NCBI GenBank assembly: GCA_022009855.1
Contig: CP091727.1
Location: 2,852,001-2,916,000, forward strand
DNA length: 64,000 bases
From: Lentisphaeria bacterium
Lineage (GTDB): Bacteria > Verrucomicrobiota > Lentisphaeria > Victivallales > Victivallaceae
Direction of reading: 5' to 3'
Made by a program: the position numbers and the translations under genes. The notes under the pieces were generated by a model. It did no database searches, had not been told where the DNA came from, and saw nothing but the letters and a program-made list of their open reading frames with translations. Positions 1-9,315 of this stretch are shown here, piece by piece (the first letter of the stretch is position 1; every line of letters begins with the position of its first letter).

Positions 1-639
1 TTCCCACGGCAGTTGACGCGAGGAGGGGTGGTTGAGATTGGGTTCTACCGTAAGGAAGTCGATCCTCCGGCAGCCGCGCCGGTGAAGAAACTCCACCAGA
101 CGGCCGATCGCCTCGATGTTGATACCGTCGAAGCAGCGGATTCCGTAGCAGGTCAAATCATTGAAGAGCGAGATCATCCGGTCGCTGCGGCGGCGGAGCT
201 CTCCAGCAGCAACGGGTGGAGCGGGCTGATATTGAAAAAAAATCATATCGAAATCCTGATCCAGCGTCTCGTACACCACCGCATCCTCGCTGTAGCGGAA
301 AGGGATATCCTGATAACTGCACCCATATTTGCAGGCGGCTCCTGCGATGGCGTTGCGCCACTTGTCGGCGAGGGAGATGGCGCTCGGGTGGAGGTAGGCG
401 ACCCGCAGTTTCGGCGAGTTCCCCGGCGCTCCGGGAACCTCCAGCCGTCCGTTGGCGGCCCGGATCACCGTGCCGTCGTCGATCAATTTCTGCATCGCCT
501 GCCGGGTGGTCATGTAGCTGATCCCGAACTCCTGCATCAGCTTGGGAGCTCCCGGCAAAGCGCCTGAAAGGTAATCTCCGTGTGCAATCCGGTGCTGAAG
601 CACTTCGGCGATCTGTACGTATTTAGGAATCCCTGCCAT
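1..639 (-). CDS. GntR-type regulator with LacI-like sensor domain (3' end outside window)
   Basis: The frame is open from ATG at 639 to the window edge (213 codons, no stop), so the C-terminus is missing. Residues 1-65 form a GntR-type winged helix: YVQIAEVLQHRIAHGDYL, then a recognition helix around YMTTRQAMQKLIDDGTV. From about residue 75 a LacI/periplasmic-binding-like sensor fold begins (LRVAYLHPSAIS, later FDMIFFQYQ and GRLVEFLHRRGCRRIDF). Such hybrids act as sugar-responsive repressors of carbohydrate operons. A consensus-like promoter and a 10-bp palindrome lie directly upstream, which suggests autoregulation. The target operon cannot be seen and may lie left of the window. The long opposite-strand frame over this stretch is a shadow. 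Confidence 0.8.
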   Translation of the reverse strand, partial: MAGIPKYVQIAEVLQHRIAHGDYLSGALPGAPKLMQEFGISYMTTRQAMQKLIDDGTVIRAANGRLEVPGAPGNSPKLRVAYLHPSAISLADKWRNAIAGAACKYGCSYQDIPFRYSEDAVVYETLDQDFDMIFFQYQPAPPVAAGELRRRSDRMISLFNDLTCYGIRCFDGINIEAIGRLVEFLHRRGCRRIDFLTVEPNLNHPSSRQLPWE

Positions 640-664
640 TCACTGTTCCATGTCTATAATTTTA

Positions 665-715
665 TATCTAGATAGTTTTCTGTATATATTATAGCAAAAT
701 TTCGATCGATGTCAA
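665..715 (-). promoter_or_regulatory. Promoter and palindromic operator candidate of the left-edge regulator
   Basis: Read on the minus strand, TTGACA (715-710) and TATAAT (693-688) are separated by 16 bases, and TGC directly precedes the -10. The perfect palindrome TATCTAGATA at 665-674 lies just downstream of the -10, where a repressor would block transcription. The start codon is at 639. Confidence 0.65.
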
Positions 716-856
716 TACCCTGTCGGAAAAAGTATGAAAATCGGTTGGAAGGCCGGCGGCATAGCGGCGACCGGCCGTGGAGCGGGAGGAGCGGGCCGGG
801 GTGCACGTCGGAGGAGCCGCCCGGAGAGATGAGTTGGGAAATGTTTTTGCGACCTA

Positions 857-1204
857 TTGCCGGGGATGGTATTTTATCCGTATGGAAATCGCGGGGACTT
901 GCGGAGCGTGGCGAAAGATTATTTTTCTCCCTACGGCACTTATGTCTTCGGCAGTCTGCTGCCGCCGGACGAGCTCGAGAAACGGTTGCGGAACGCGTGC
1001 CGGAGCTGGACCTTCTTCGGCGCGGGCGAATTCCGGAATTATTTCTTTCGGCGGACTGCAAAAGGGATCGTGTTGATACCGTATCGTCTTATGCGCAACA
1101 CCCTGCGGGCACGGTTGCATCTGATTGTGGAACCGGGAAGGAACGGTCGCGGTTCCCGGATTCTGCGCGGATTTCAAATGCTCCTGAATCAACTGGAGAA
1201 ATAA
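857..1204 (+). CDS. Small hypothetical protein
   Basis: A 115-residue open frame starting at TTG 857, or ATG 866 (112 residues). No convincing ribosome site is visible, and the frame is closed upstream by TGA at 830, so the N-terminus may be lost or shifted. The second half looks like real protein: NYFFRRTAKGIVLIPYRLM, then an RNTLRARLHLIVEPG stretch and GSRILRGFQM. This recalls proteins with an R-N-S-F ... G-I ... G-S-R-I pattern but I cannot name a family. It lies between two minus-strand regulator genes and ends 12 bases from the stop of the second one. It could also be a degraded gene. Confidence 0.35.
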   Translation: MPGMVFYPYGNRGDLRSVAKDYFSPYGTYVFGSLLPPDELEKRLRNACRSWTFFGAGEFRNYFFRRTAKGIVLIPYRLMRNTLRARLHLIVEPGRNGRGSRILRGFQMLLNQLEK

Positions 1205-1216
1205 AACTTTCTCTCT

Positions 1217-2476
1217 TTACGGGAAGAGCTCGGTACGCGCAAGAATGTTCGGTGCGATCAAGATCCGGGTGGGGTGGCTGACTGAGGAGTTCATGATCAG
1301 CGTCAGTTCTGCAATCACCCGCGCAGCGAGTTCCCGCTGTGGCTGGACTGCTGAAAACCGGAGGAACGGGCGATTCTCGAAAGCCTCCGCCTTCAGGTCG
1401 AACGCCGCGGTCGGGAGGTTCCGCTGCCGCAGAAACTCCACCAGCGGCGCTGCGGAGAACGAATAGTGGTAGAGAACTCCTGGAGTCGTGAACAACAGGC
1501 CGTCACAGCGGGAATTCCGGATGAATTCGAAGATTCCGTCGTGGGTGTAGTTCTCGTCGATCCGGTAGATCCGTTTGCCCGGTTTCAGCCCCGCTTCGCT
1601 CAAGGCCTGAATATATCCCATTGCCCGCTCCTCTGCGGAGGGAATCCGGTCGGCGACCCGGATCAGGGCGGGGCGACGGCAGCCGAGTTCGAGCAGGCGG
1701 CAGGTCAGCTGATGCGCTCCGTGGAAATGGTCCAGCGAAACGGTGGAGCAGCGGGCGTCGAGGCGGCACTGATCGAAGAGGATCAGCGGATATTTCTCCT
1801 CCACCAGCTGCCGCACCAGCTCCCGGCTCCGCTCTTTCAGGCCGGGGTAGAGAATCATGCCCTCGCACTCCCTGCGGATCGCCCGGATCGCCTGCGCCTC
1901 CTCTTCCGGATTGAACCAGGGGTAGCGGCGGAGCCGGAATGCGTATCCCAGCCGGGCAACTGATCGTTCCAGTTCCGGGAAGAATTCCGGCCAGCCGCTC
2001 CCGGCGGCGGGAAAGACCACGCCGATCTTCTGCTGGCGGCTCTGCGGGTCGTTCGGTGCGATTTCGGGTGCCAGCAGTGTCCCCGTTTCTTGATCCGGCA
2101 GATGCGGTGATCTGATTCGAGCAGTTCCAGAGCGTTCCGCACAGTTCGGCGGCTGACGCCGAAAAAATACGGCCAGTTTTTCCTCGGTGGGGAGCCGCCC
2201 GGCCATACGCCCTTCGGGAGAGAAAATGTACTCTTTCAGAATATTGTGCAGCACCATGTAACGGGGCAACGGCGATGCGGAGGTTTCGGGAGGTTTCTCC
2301 GGCCGGTGGAGCCGGGAGAAGGTGCCCCGGTCGAAAACGGCGAGCTGCCGCGCGAACTTCTCATCCGGGATCAGGCAGCAAACGACCCACGAGAGCCACG
2401 GATCCGTCTCCGCCGCGTCCTGCGCAATCTCCGGGGGCGGTACGGAATCTCCCGGTATCTGAATTGAATTCGTCAT
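1217..2476 (-). CDS. GntR/LacI-like transcriptional regulator (two compensating frameshifts)
   Basis: The start at 2476 is preceded by GAGG. The first ~70 residues are poorly conserved. A winged helix follows (LHNILKEYIFSPEGRMAGRLPTEEKLAVFF). The frame then changes: the expected recognition helix GVSRRTVRNALELLESDH is encoded one frame over between about 2160 and 2085, after which the original frame resumes (GTLLAPEIAPNDPQ). The first shift is at a run of six T (minus strand). Residues ~150-419 form a LacI-type sensor (KIGVVFPAAGSGWPEFF, VSLDHFHGAHQLTCRLLELG, ERAMGYIQALSEAGL). It is divergent from the pseudopilin at 2673, so it is the likely controller of that pseudopilin-hydrolase locus. Confidence 0.8.
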   Translation of the reverse strand: MTNSIQIPGDSVPPPEIAQDAAETDPWLSWVVCCLIPDEKFARQLAVFDRGTFSRLHRPEKPPETSASPLPRYMVLHNILKEYIFSPEGRMAGRLPTEEKLAVFFRRQPPNCAERSGTARIRSPHLPDQETGTLLAPEIAPNDPQSRQQKIGVVFPAAGSGWPEFFPELERSVARLGYAFRLRRYPWFNPEEEAQAIRAIRRECEGMILYPGLKERSRELVRQLVEEKYPLILFDQCRLDARCSTVSLDHFHGAHQLTCRLLELGCRRPALIRVADRIPSAEERAMGYIQALSEAGLKPGKRIYRIDENYTHDGIFEFIRNSRCDGLLFTTPGVLYHYSFSAAPLVEFLRQRNLPTAAFDLKAEAFENRPFLRFSAVQPQRELAARVIAELTLIMNSSVSHPTRILIAPNILARTELFP

Positions 2477-2512
2477 GCGGAACCTCAGCTGGCATTCTGC
2501 ACTGTATGCCTA

Positions 2513-2541
2513 AATATAAGTGATTTTTCACCCGATGTCAA
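2513..2541 (-). promoter_or_regulatory. Promoter of the 1217-2476 regulator
   Basis: On the minus strand TTGACA (2541-2536) is followed after 17 bases by TATATT (2518-2513), 37 bases before the start codon at 2476. The divergent promoter at 2608-2635 is about 70 bases away, so one operator between them could control both directions. Confidence 0.6.
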
Positions 2542-2607
2542 TCGGTTCAGCTGGGGAGAAAGGCCGGAATTTTTAAATATGTATCTATATTGTATCTTCC
2601 GCAAGGA

Positions 2608-2635
2608 TTGCTTTTTCCTTGGAATACGGTATAAT
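2608..2635 (+). promoter_or_regulatory. Promoter of the first pseudopilin locus
   Basis: TTGCTT at 2608-2613 and TATAAT at 2630-2635 with a 16-base spacer, 37 bases upstream of the start codon at 2673. Confidence 0.5.
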
Positions 2636-2672
2636 TAATTCAAGAAACCGGAAACCTGAAGGAGAATGGAGC

Positions 2673-3446
2673 ATGGCGGTAAAATTTGGTTCAGTCAACC
2701 GGAGAAATTCCGGATGGAGCGGAAAGTTTTTTACTCTGATCGAACTCCTCATCGTAATTGCGATCATCGCGATCCTGGTTTCCCTGCTGCTGCCGGCGCT
2801 GAACAAGGCGCGGGACTCCGCGAAGAACATAGACTGTATCGCCCGCACCAAGCAGTTGATGCTGGCCATGACCTCGTATACCGATGATAACGGAAACTTT
2901 CTGCCGTACATCAGCGAAAACGGAGCAGGAGACTTCTCGCGGCTCGCTTACAGCGGAGGAACCATCCCCAATCTGCTCGGCAAATATCTTGCCGCCCAGT
3001 CGACTGAGAGCCGCGAGAAGAAGGCGGCAGTCTGGGAATGTCCGCGGCTGCCGTACACCAGAACAAACGGGGTAAACCGCGATTTTTTCTGCGGCAAGTG
3101 GCTGAACGGCTGCCTCTTCACCGACCGTTCAGGAACACGTGGACGTAAACTGGTAAACATCAAAACCCCGTCGGCCAAAATTCTCTTTATGGATACGCTG
3201 GATACCGTTACCGGAAATTACGATTACAACCTCTACTTCCGCCCCAGCCGGACCGGATACGATTCATTCTCCGTCACACGGACCGGAGCGCATCAGCCCG
3301 GTAACGGAGCCGCGTTTCTCGACGGCCATGCGGAGGCGATCCTTCAGCATTACTGGATGAACGGCACGATGACGAGCGCGAACCTCACGGCTTTCAACGC
3401 TCACGAGGAGTACCAGCCCGGTGCCTCGGGGAGTATTCCCCTGTAA
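2673..3446 (+). CDS. Pseudopilin-like protein, N-terminal methylation helix and H-X9-DG motif
   Basis: The start at ATG 2673 is chosen over the longer frame (2619) because GAAGGAG lies just upstream and prepilin leaders are short. Residues 1-18 are a basic leader. FTLIELLIVIAIIAIL with the conserved Glu at mature position 5 follows, then the LLPALNKARDSAK helix. The residue before the FTLIE box is Phe, not the usual Gly. A C-terminal H-X9-DG motif (HQPGNGAAFLDG) marks the class of pseudopilins abundant in Lentisphaerota and Planctomycetota. Export and assembly would use a type II/IV-pilin machinery that is not in this window. The frame is intact. It lies 25 bases upstream of the large hydrolase at 3472 and probably shares its transcript. 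Confidence 0.85.
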   Translation: MAVKFGSVNRRNSGWSGKFFTLIELLIVIAIIAILVSLLLPALNKARDSAKNIDCIARTKQLMLAMTSYTDDNGNFLPYISENGAGDFSRLAYSGGTIPNLLGKYLAAQSTESREKKAAVWECPRLPYTRTNGVNRDFFCGKWLNGCLFTDRSGTRGRKLVNIKTPSAKILFMDTLDTVTGNYDYNLYFRPSRTGYDSFSVTRTGAHQPGNGAAFLDGHAEAILQHYWMNGTMTSANLTAFNAHEEYQPGASGSIPL

Positions 3447-3471
3447 ATGACGATAAGAAAGGATGTGATCG

Positions 3472-6400
3472 ATGAAACAGGTGTGTTTGTCGCTGATTTT
3501 GTCTGCCGTCTTCCTGCTGCCGGCGGCGGAACTGCCCGGATGGTTCTCCCGCGGCGGGAAAGGGCGGATCGGAATGGGAGAACTCGCATTGTCGCTCACC
3601 CATCTCTCCCCCGCTGGAAGCAGACCTCGCTGCGGTCCGCCGGGAAGGTCCGCTTTGCCGACGAGGCGGGGGCGGTGATCGGGGAAGGGGCGTATCAGGG
3701 GCGAAGTTCCGCGAGACGTTTACCCCGGCCGGGAAGGACAAACTTCATTACGAAGGGGTATTTTCCGCTTCTGCCGAACTGCCGACTCAGGCGCTCTTTC
3801 TGGAGTTCCAGATCCCGGCGGGCACTGCGAACGTCTCGATCGACGGTGATACCATCACGCTTCCATCGCGCTATGACGCGAAGAAGTGGGTGGTTTTCAA
3901 CAACAAAAAGGTGGAGGAGTTCTCCATTCCGCTTGCCGACGGTTCCGTCTGGACGGCGACCGGCGGTTTCGTGGTGAGGATTCAGGACCAGCGCCGCTTC
4001 AATGCCGGAATGAAGGCTCCCTTTGCGGTCCGCTTCTACTACGCGCCGGAAGAGGGAAGACCGGAAAATTTCCGTCTCACCGCCGATTTCCGGCTGGAAC
4101 GCGGCGAAAGCGCGGCGAAACTCCCCGACTGGGTCCGGCTGGAAGAGAGCGGCGTGCTGAAAATCGAGACTCTGCCCTTTACCGTAGTCCATGCCGCTCC
4201 CGGATGGCAGTGGTCGCGCCAGAGCAGTTCCCCGGAAACGAAACGGACCTTCCGGGAGGGCGTCGTCACCGTTTCCGGCAAGTTCGGTCTGGGAGAGCTC
4301 CGGGTGACGGCGGAGCCGCTCACTCCGGCGGCGTTCCGGTACTCCGCGCAGTTCTGTTCCGACCGGCCGTTTCCGACGCTGCTGCTGGCGATGGAGTTCT
4401 CCCTCTCCGCCCGGGCGCGGCAGATCGAAGTGGACGGGCGCAGAGTCGATCTGCGCACCGAATATGACGCGGCGCGCTGGGTCCCGGTGAACAACCGCCG
4501 GGTGCGTGAATTCTCGTTTCCGCTCGACAGCGGTTCGATGCTGAACATCTCCGGAGATTACGTGCTGCGCATTCAGGACAACCGGAAGTTCAATCTTCCC
4601 GGTTACTCCGTCCGGCTCTACTTCACGCCGTCGAAAGGGGAGTTGACCGGGGCGGAGTTCTCGGCGAAATTCGAACTGCGGCGGCTCGGCGTGCTGGTGG
4701 TCGATCTTGCTCCGGCGGCGAATATGGGATTTGCCGACGAGGTCGCCGGAGACGGAAAGGCGGCTGGACCGATCAGGGACCCGCCAACGACCTGCGCATG
4801 CTCAAACCGGGAAAACTGACCGTCGGCGGCGTGGATTTCACCATCGCCGATCCGGCCGGAAACGACGGGCGTTCGGCGGTGGTGCTCGGCCGGAAGTTCC
4901 CGCACGAAGCGACGGTGAAGCTGCCCGGCCCGGGGCGGTGGCTCTTTCTGCTGCATGCGCTGGCGTGGCCCGGCGGCAGAAAAGCGGGGACTCTTTCCGT
5001 CGCCTTTGCGGACGGCTCCCGGCAGGAGATTCCGGTGGAGAACGGGCGCGACGTCGGCAACTGGTGGGAGCCGAACAACTTCGCCAATTCTCTCATCGCC
5101 TGGTCGGCGGAGAACCGTTCGAGTTACGTCGGGCTGGGATTCTCCCAGTTCGAACTGCGCCGGAATGATCCGGTTTCGCTGACCTTCCGGATGGCGAATC
5201 CGAAGTGCTGCTGGATGATCGCCGCCGCGGCGCTCGGCGACGGACGCCAGGCGACGGAGGGGCTGGCGAAAACCACCTACATCGTGGAGAACCGCGAATG
5301 GATCACCCTCGATTTTCAGCCGGATGTGCTGTCGGGTTCTCCGCTGGATTTCTCGCATCAGCTGGATGCTCCCGCCGGGAAGTACGGCGCGGTCCGGATT
5401 TCGCCGGAAGGGAACTTCACCTTCGAGCAGGCGCCGGAGAAGCGGATCCGTTTCATCGGCACCAACCTCTGCCTCTCCGCCAACTATCTGCCGCACGAGG
5501 AGGCCGATCTGCTGGCGGACCGGCTGGCGAAGACGGGATTCAACGCGGTGCGGTTCCACCACCACGACAGCGGCATGCTTCGACGCGGCGCAAACGACGG
5601 ACTCACGTTCGATCCGGCGGAAATGGACAAGCTTGATTATCTCTTCGCCGCGCTGAAGAAGCGGGGCATCTACATCACCACCGACATCTATTGCAGCCGC
5701 CGGATCAAGGCCGGGGACGAAATTCCCGAAGCGGTGCTGAACAATCCGGCGTTCCAGATGAAGGCGCTTCTGCCCATTTCGGCGGCCGCGCTCCGGAACT
5801 GGAAGGAGTTTGCGCGCCGCTGGCTCACCCACCGCAATCCCTACACCGGCATGAGCTGGGCGGAGGATCCGGCGCTCTACGTGGTGAGCTTCACCAACGA
5901 GAACAACCTCGATTTCTGCTGGAACACGGTGCCGGAGATCGGGGAACTCTACCGGAAGGCTTTCCCCGGCTGGATGGCGGAGAAATATCCCGGCGAAACG
6001 GCGGGCCGGGCGGATCCCGCCGTCAACCGGCGTTTCCGCGAATTCCTCTACGAGCGTCAGCACCGGTGCATTCTCGACCAGATGGAGTTTCTGAAGAACG
6101 AGCTGAAGCTTGTCGCACTCTGCACAGACCTGAACATGCAGAACCGGGTGCCGCTGGCGCTGATCCGGAACGATCTGGATGTGGTGGACAACCACAAATA
6201 CCATGATCACCCCTCATTCCCGGTCAATTTGTGGGGGTTGCCCAATCAGTTCTACCAGCGTTCCGCGATCAGCCGGCTGGGGATGAGGTGCCGCTGCGGC
6301 TGCTGGCTCCCCGGCTCTTCGGCAAGCCTTACGGCATCACCGAATTCAAGTTCTGCCCGCCGAACCGTTTCCGTTCCGAGGGCGGGCCGTTGATCGGCGG

Positions 6401-7290
6401 ATATGCCGCGCTGCAGGGGTGGAACGCGCTCTACCAGTTCGCCTGGTCCCACTCCCGGGAGGGGGAATCTGCGGTTCGTCGGCGGCAGTACCTTCAACTA
6501 CGCCGCGGAACCATTGGCGCAGTTTTCGGACCGGCTGGCGATGTTCCTCTTCCGGCGGGGCGATGTCGCCCCGGCGCGGGCGGCGTTCGGCTGGAGCGTG
6601 CCGGAGAATCTCTGGAATTCCGATGCGCCGGAAGCCTATCCGCCGGAGTTCAGCACACTGGGGCTGATCTCCCGGATCGGCACCGTGGTCGGAGAGCGGG
6701 CGCCGCAGGGGTGCGGCTGCTCACGCCGGAACAGGCGGAGGGAAAATCGCCGCTCGCCGACCGTCGGATCGACGCGCTGCGCCGAGAACTGCTCGACCAT
6801 CGGATCGCGGTGAGCGATACCGGAGAACTCCGGCTTGACGCCGGGCGCAACACGCTGGCGATCGCCACGGCCCGGTCGGAGAGCGTGACGGTGGCGGTGG
6901 GCGCGCTCCGGGCGGAGCGTCTGAGCGTGGAGGGGCGCGTGTGCCGCAGACGGTGTCGGTCAGCACGCTGGATGAGCGTCCAATCGGGGAGAGCGGCCGC
7001 ATGCTGCTCTTCCACCTGACCAATGTACTGCCGAACAAGACCCGTTTCTCCGACGAGCGGATGACGCTGCTGGAGAGCTGGGGGAACCGCGTCTTCTGCT
7101 GCGCCGTGATCCGGTCAAGGTCTCGCTCAAGCTGGAGCCCGGAATGCCGCCGACGGTCGACGCGCTGCGTTTCGACGGGAGCACGGCAGGGCGGGTGGCG
7201 TCGAAGTTCGAGAACGGCGTTCTCACCTTCACCGCGGATCCCGGAGCGTTTCCCGGCGGCGTGATGGCCTACCTTCTCTCCCGCCGGTAA
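3472..7290 (+). CDS. Very large secreted clan-A (GH5-like) glycoside hydrolase, several frameshifts
   Basis: One gene read in several frames, about 1,270 residues. It starts at ATG 3472 behind AAGAAAGGA with a signal peptide (MKQVCLSLILSAVFLLPAA) and ends at TAA 7288. Two similar beta-rich modules follow (about 3780-4090 and 4375-4690), each with an R-I-Q-D-x-R/K-x-F-N box. The catalytic domain begins near 5450 (RFIGTNLCLSANYLPHEEA, NAVRFHHHDSGM). The Asn-Glu pair in VVSFTNENNLDF is the expected acid/base and the Glu in YGITEFKF the nucleophile of a clan-A barrel. A C-terminal beta domain (from ~6940) resembles the fragment at the right window edge. Frame changes occur near 3640, 3700, 4770, 6290, 6470, 6710, 6945 and 7100, without in-frame decay. 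Substrate unknown. It is the second gene of a pseudopilin locus. Confidence 0.75.
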
Positions 7291-7299
7291 GCCGGGATC

Positions 7300-7500
7300 A
7301 TTGCAACGGTGTCGACCACTTTTGAGGCTTTGGCTTTCCCGATGAATCTCCTTTCCTGCGCATGGTTCAAATAAGCGAAGAGGGTTCCCCGTGCCGTGAG
7401 TTCGACGGTGTAGCCGCACAGGTCGAAGCTCTTCGAAGTGTTTTCCCGCGCGAAGTAGATTTAAAGCGAATCGTTCTGGAGTATGTGCCGTGCGAAAATT
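7300..7500 (-). pseudogene. Relic of a CBM9-like sugar-binding domain
   Basis: Read on the minus strand, this stretch encodes HILQNDSL, a TAA stop (7463-7461), then IYFARENTSKSFDLCGYTV, FAYLNHAQERRFIGKAKA and VVDTVA. It matches the C-terminal domain of the hydrolase at 9316-13011 (AAWQNDSLQIYFADG, FAYLNHAPAGRFIGEANA, GIDTAV) at both protein and DNA level. There is no start codon, catalytic domain or rest of the binding domain. It abuts the stop of the 3472-7290 gene in convergent orientation. This is true decay, unlike the single-base indels elsewhere. Confidence 0.6.
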
Positions 7501-7631
7501 TTTCTTGCAGGATCTCTGCACAGATTTCAAGCTTTGCTGAACCGACTGGTATAGAAAATGAGGTCGTGAGATCGGCCATATGCCGGGAAAAGGCGGCGAG
7601 CAGAAAGAAAGCGGAATTTTGTGTCGGAAGG

Positions 7632-7660
7632 TTGAAAGATTCCCGTGAAGATGCTATTAT
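7632..7660 (+). promoter_or_regulatory. Promoter of the MATE leader
   Basis: TTGAAA at 7632-7637 and TATTAT at 7655-7660 with a 17-base spacer. TGC precedes the -10. The start codon of the MATE gene is about 300 bases downstream, leaving an unusually long leader. Confidence 0.6.
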
Positions 7661-7667
7661 TATTCTT

Positions 7668-7961
7668 TGTACATACTCTCTGCAGTAATCGGGGAGCATT
7701 TCAGAAACAGCAGGAAGGAGAGGATGGCTTATGCCGGATCTTTCTCTGGGAAAATTCTGCATTGGTGCAGGCTTCGGCAATGTCTTGGTGCGATGAGGCA
7801 GTGTTCGGAGCAGAGGAATGAATAAAATTCTCTTCATCGGCAGACCGTCGGCGGCGATAAGGTGTCGTCCGGGCGGTGCTTGCTGGTCGGCAGATGAGAA
7901 GGGCCGCGGACGGTGTTTCGTCCGCGGTTTTTCTTTGTCCTTTTTGAAGAGAATCAGAATC
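7668..7961 (+). promoter_or_regulatory. Long structured leader of the MATE gene, possible riboswitch or attenuator
   Basis: About 290 untranslated bases lie between the predicted transcription start (~7668) and the MATE start codon. No convincing gene is present. An intrinsic terminator (7904-7931) sits 30 bases before the start codon, so most transcripts would stop unless it is bypassed. The segment TCGTCCG (7865-7871) can pair with CGGACGG (7907-7913), which is the left arm and loop edge of the terminator, and would form an antiterminator. A small hairpin CTGCA-TTGG-TGCAG lies in the middle. I could not match the upstream part to a riboswitch class I know. Confidence 0.45.
7904..7931 (+). 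terminator. Intrinsic terminator inside the MATE leader
   Basis: Perfect 8-bp stem CCGCGGAC (7904-7911) / GTCCGCGG (7920-7927) with an 8-base loop, followed by TTTT (7928-7931). It lies upstream of, not after, the gene it would affect. Confidence 0.7.
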
Positions 7962-9301
7962 ATGCAACATTCAGAACCGAATTTCACTGCCGGGAAGATC
8001 CCGGTACAGCTTTTTCATTTTTCCGTGCCGCTTTTCTTTGCTAATGTATTGCAGGCGGCCTATCATCTGGTGGATATGATGGTGATCGGACACTTTGTCG
8101 GCAGCTCCGGGCTGGCGGCGGTCGGCAACGCATCCATGCTCTGCTTCATCATCAACAGCATCGGTATCGGCATCACGCTGGGCGGCACCGTGGAAGTCGC
8201 CCGGGCGCACGGCCGCGGCGACAGCGTGGCGGAACGGAACGCTGTCGGCACGTTGTTTGCCGTCACCGCCGCGGCTGCGTTGCCGGTCACCGTGTGCGGA
8301 TTATGGTTCAGCCGGGAAATTTTTCTCCGGATGGATATCCCGCCGGAAGCGCTTCCGTCCGCCTGTGAATACATGTACATCCTGAGCTGCGGAACTCTCT
8401 GTTCATTCGGCGGCAATGCGGTTTGCGCGCTGCTGCGCGGCCTGGGGATTCCCGCCGGCCGCTGTTGTTCATCTCGGTGGCTGCGGCGGTCAACGTCGTG
8501 CTGGATCTGTTGCTGGTCGGAGTATGGAGTCTTGGAGTTCCCGGAGCGGCCTGGGCGACGGTGGCGGCGCAGGCCGCCGCCATGCTGACCGGAATCGGCT
8601 GTTTATGGCGGCAGGGCTTTTTCCACGGCTTTGATTGGCGGAGTTTCTTCTCGGCGCGGAAGACATTGCCGGGGATTTTGAAACCCGGAATCCCGAGTGC
8701 AATGCAGATGATCGTGGTGAATATTGCGTTTCTGCTGGTGACGGGAATGTTCAACCGTTTCGGCATGGCGGAGAGCGCGGCGGCCGCGGTCGGTCTCAAG
8801 GTCAGCACGCTGGCCGGCATGCCGTGCTGGGCGGTCGGACAGGCGGTGACCGCCATGGCCGCGCAGAATATGGGCGCGGGGAAAATCGCCCGGACGGCCC
8901 GGATCTGGCGGTACGGAATCGGGCTGGGTGTGCTGTTCACCGGAATCGCTGTATTGCTGATTCAGTTGACCGCCCGGCGGATCATCGGCTGTTTTGATTC
9001 TTCGCCGGAGGTGGTGGCGTCCGGCGTGCTGTATTTGCGTATTTTTTGCTCGTTCAGCGGATTCGCCTATGCGGTGATGTACATCTCCGATTCATTTGCC
9101 ACTGCGACGGGGGCGCCGCTTCTGGCGTTGTGCAATGCACTGCTGGAAGCAGTGATTCTGCGGTTGCTGCTCTGCGGTCTGCTCGGATTTTTCTGCGGCT
9201 ACGGCTTTGCCGGAGTCTGCTGGGGAATGGCGCTTTCGACACTGCCACCGGCTCTGATCGGTCTTGTTTATTATCGCTTCGGTGCCTGGCGCCGAAGATG
9301 A
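7962..9301 (+). CDS. MATE family efflux transporter (one frameshift)
   Basis: ATG 7962 is preferred to the longer in-frame start at 7818 because the latter would run through the terminator hairpin. The protein has about 446 residues and roughly 12 hydrophobic segments. It carries typical MATE features: early FHFSVPLFFANVLQAAYHL and VDMMVIGHFVGSSGLAAVG, and a second-half repeat with GIPSAMQMIVVNIAFLLV and AQNMGAGK. Family members export cationic drugs or metabolites using Na+ or H+. A single frame change near 8459 (GIPAG to PLLFISV) is repaired by one extra C. The leader suggests control by transcription attenuation, perhaps by the exported compound. It ends just before the convergent hydrolase gene. 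Confidence 0.85.
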
Positions 9302-9315
9302 GCAGAGAAAATCGG

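Noticed and set aside
4618..6210. 530-residue minus-strand open frame
   Set aside because: Antisense to the catalytic domain of the GH5-like enzyme, with no recognisable domain.
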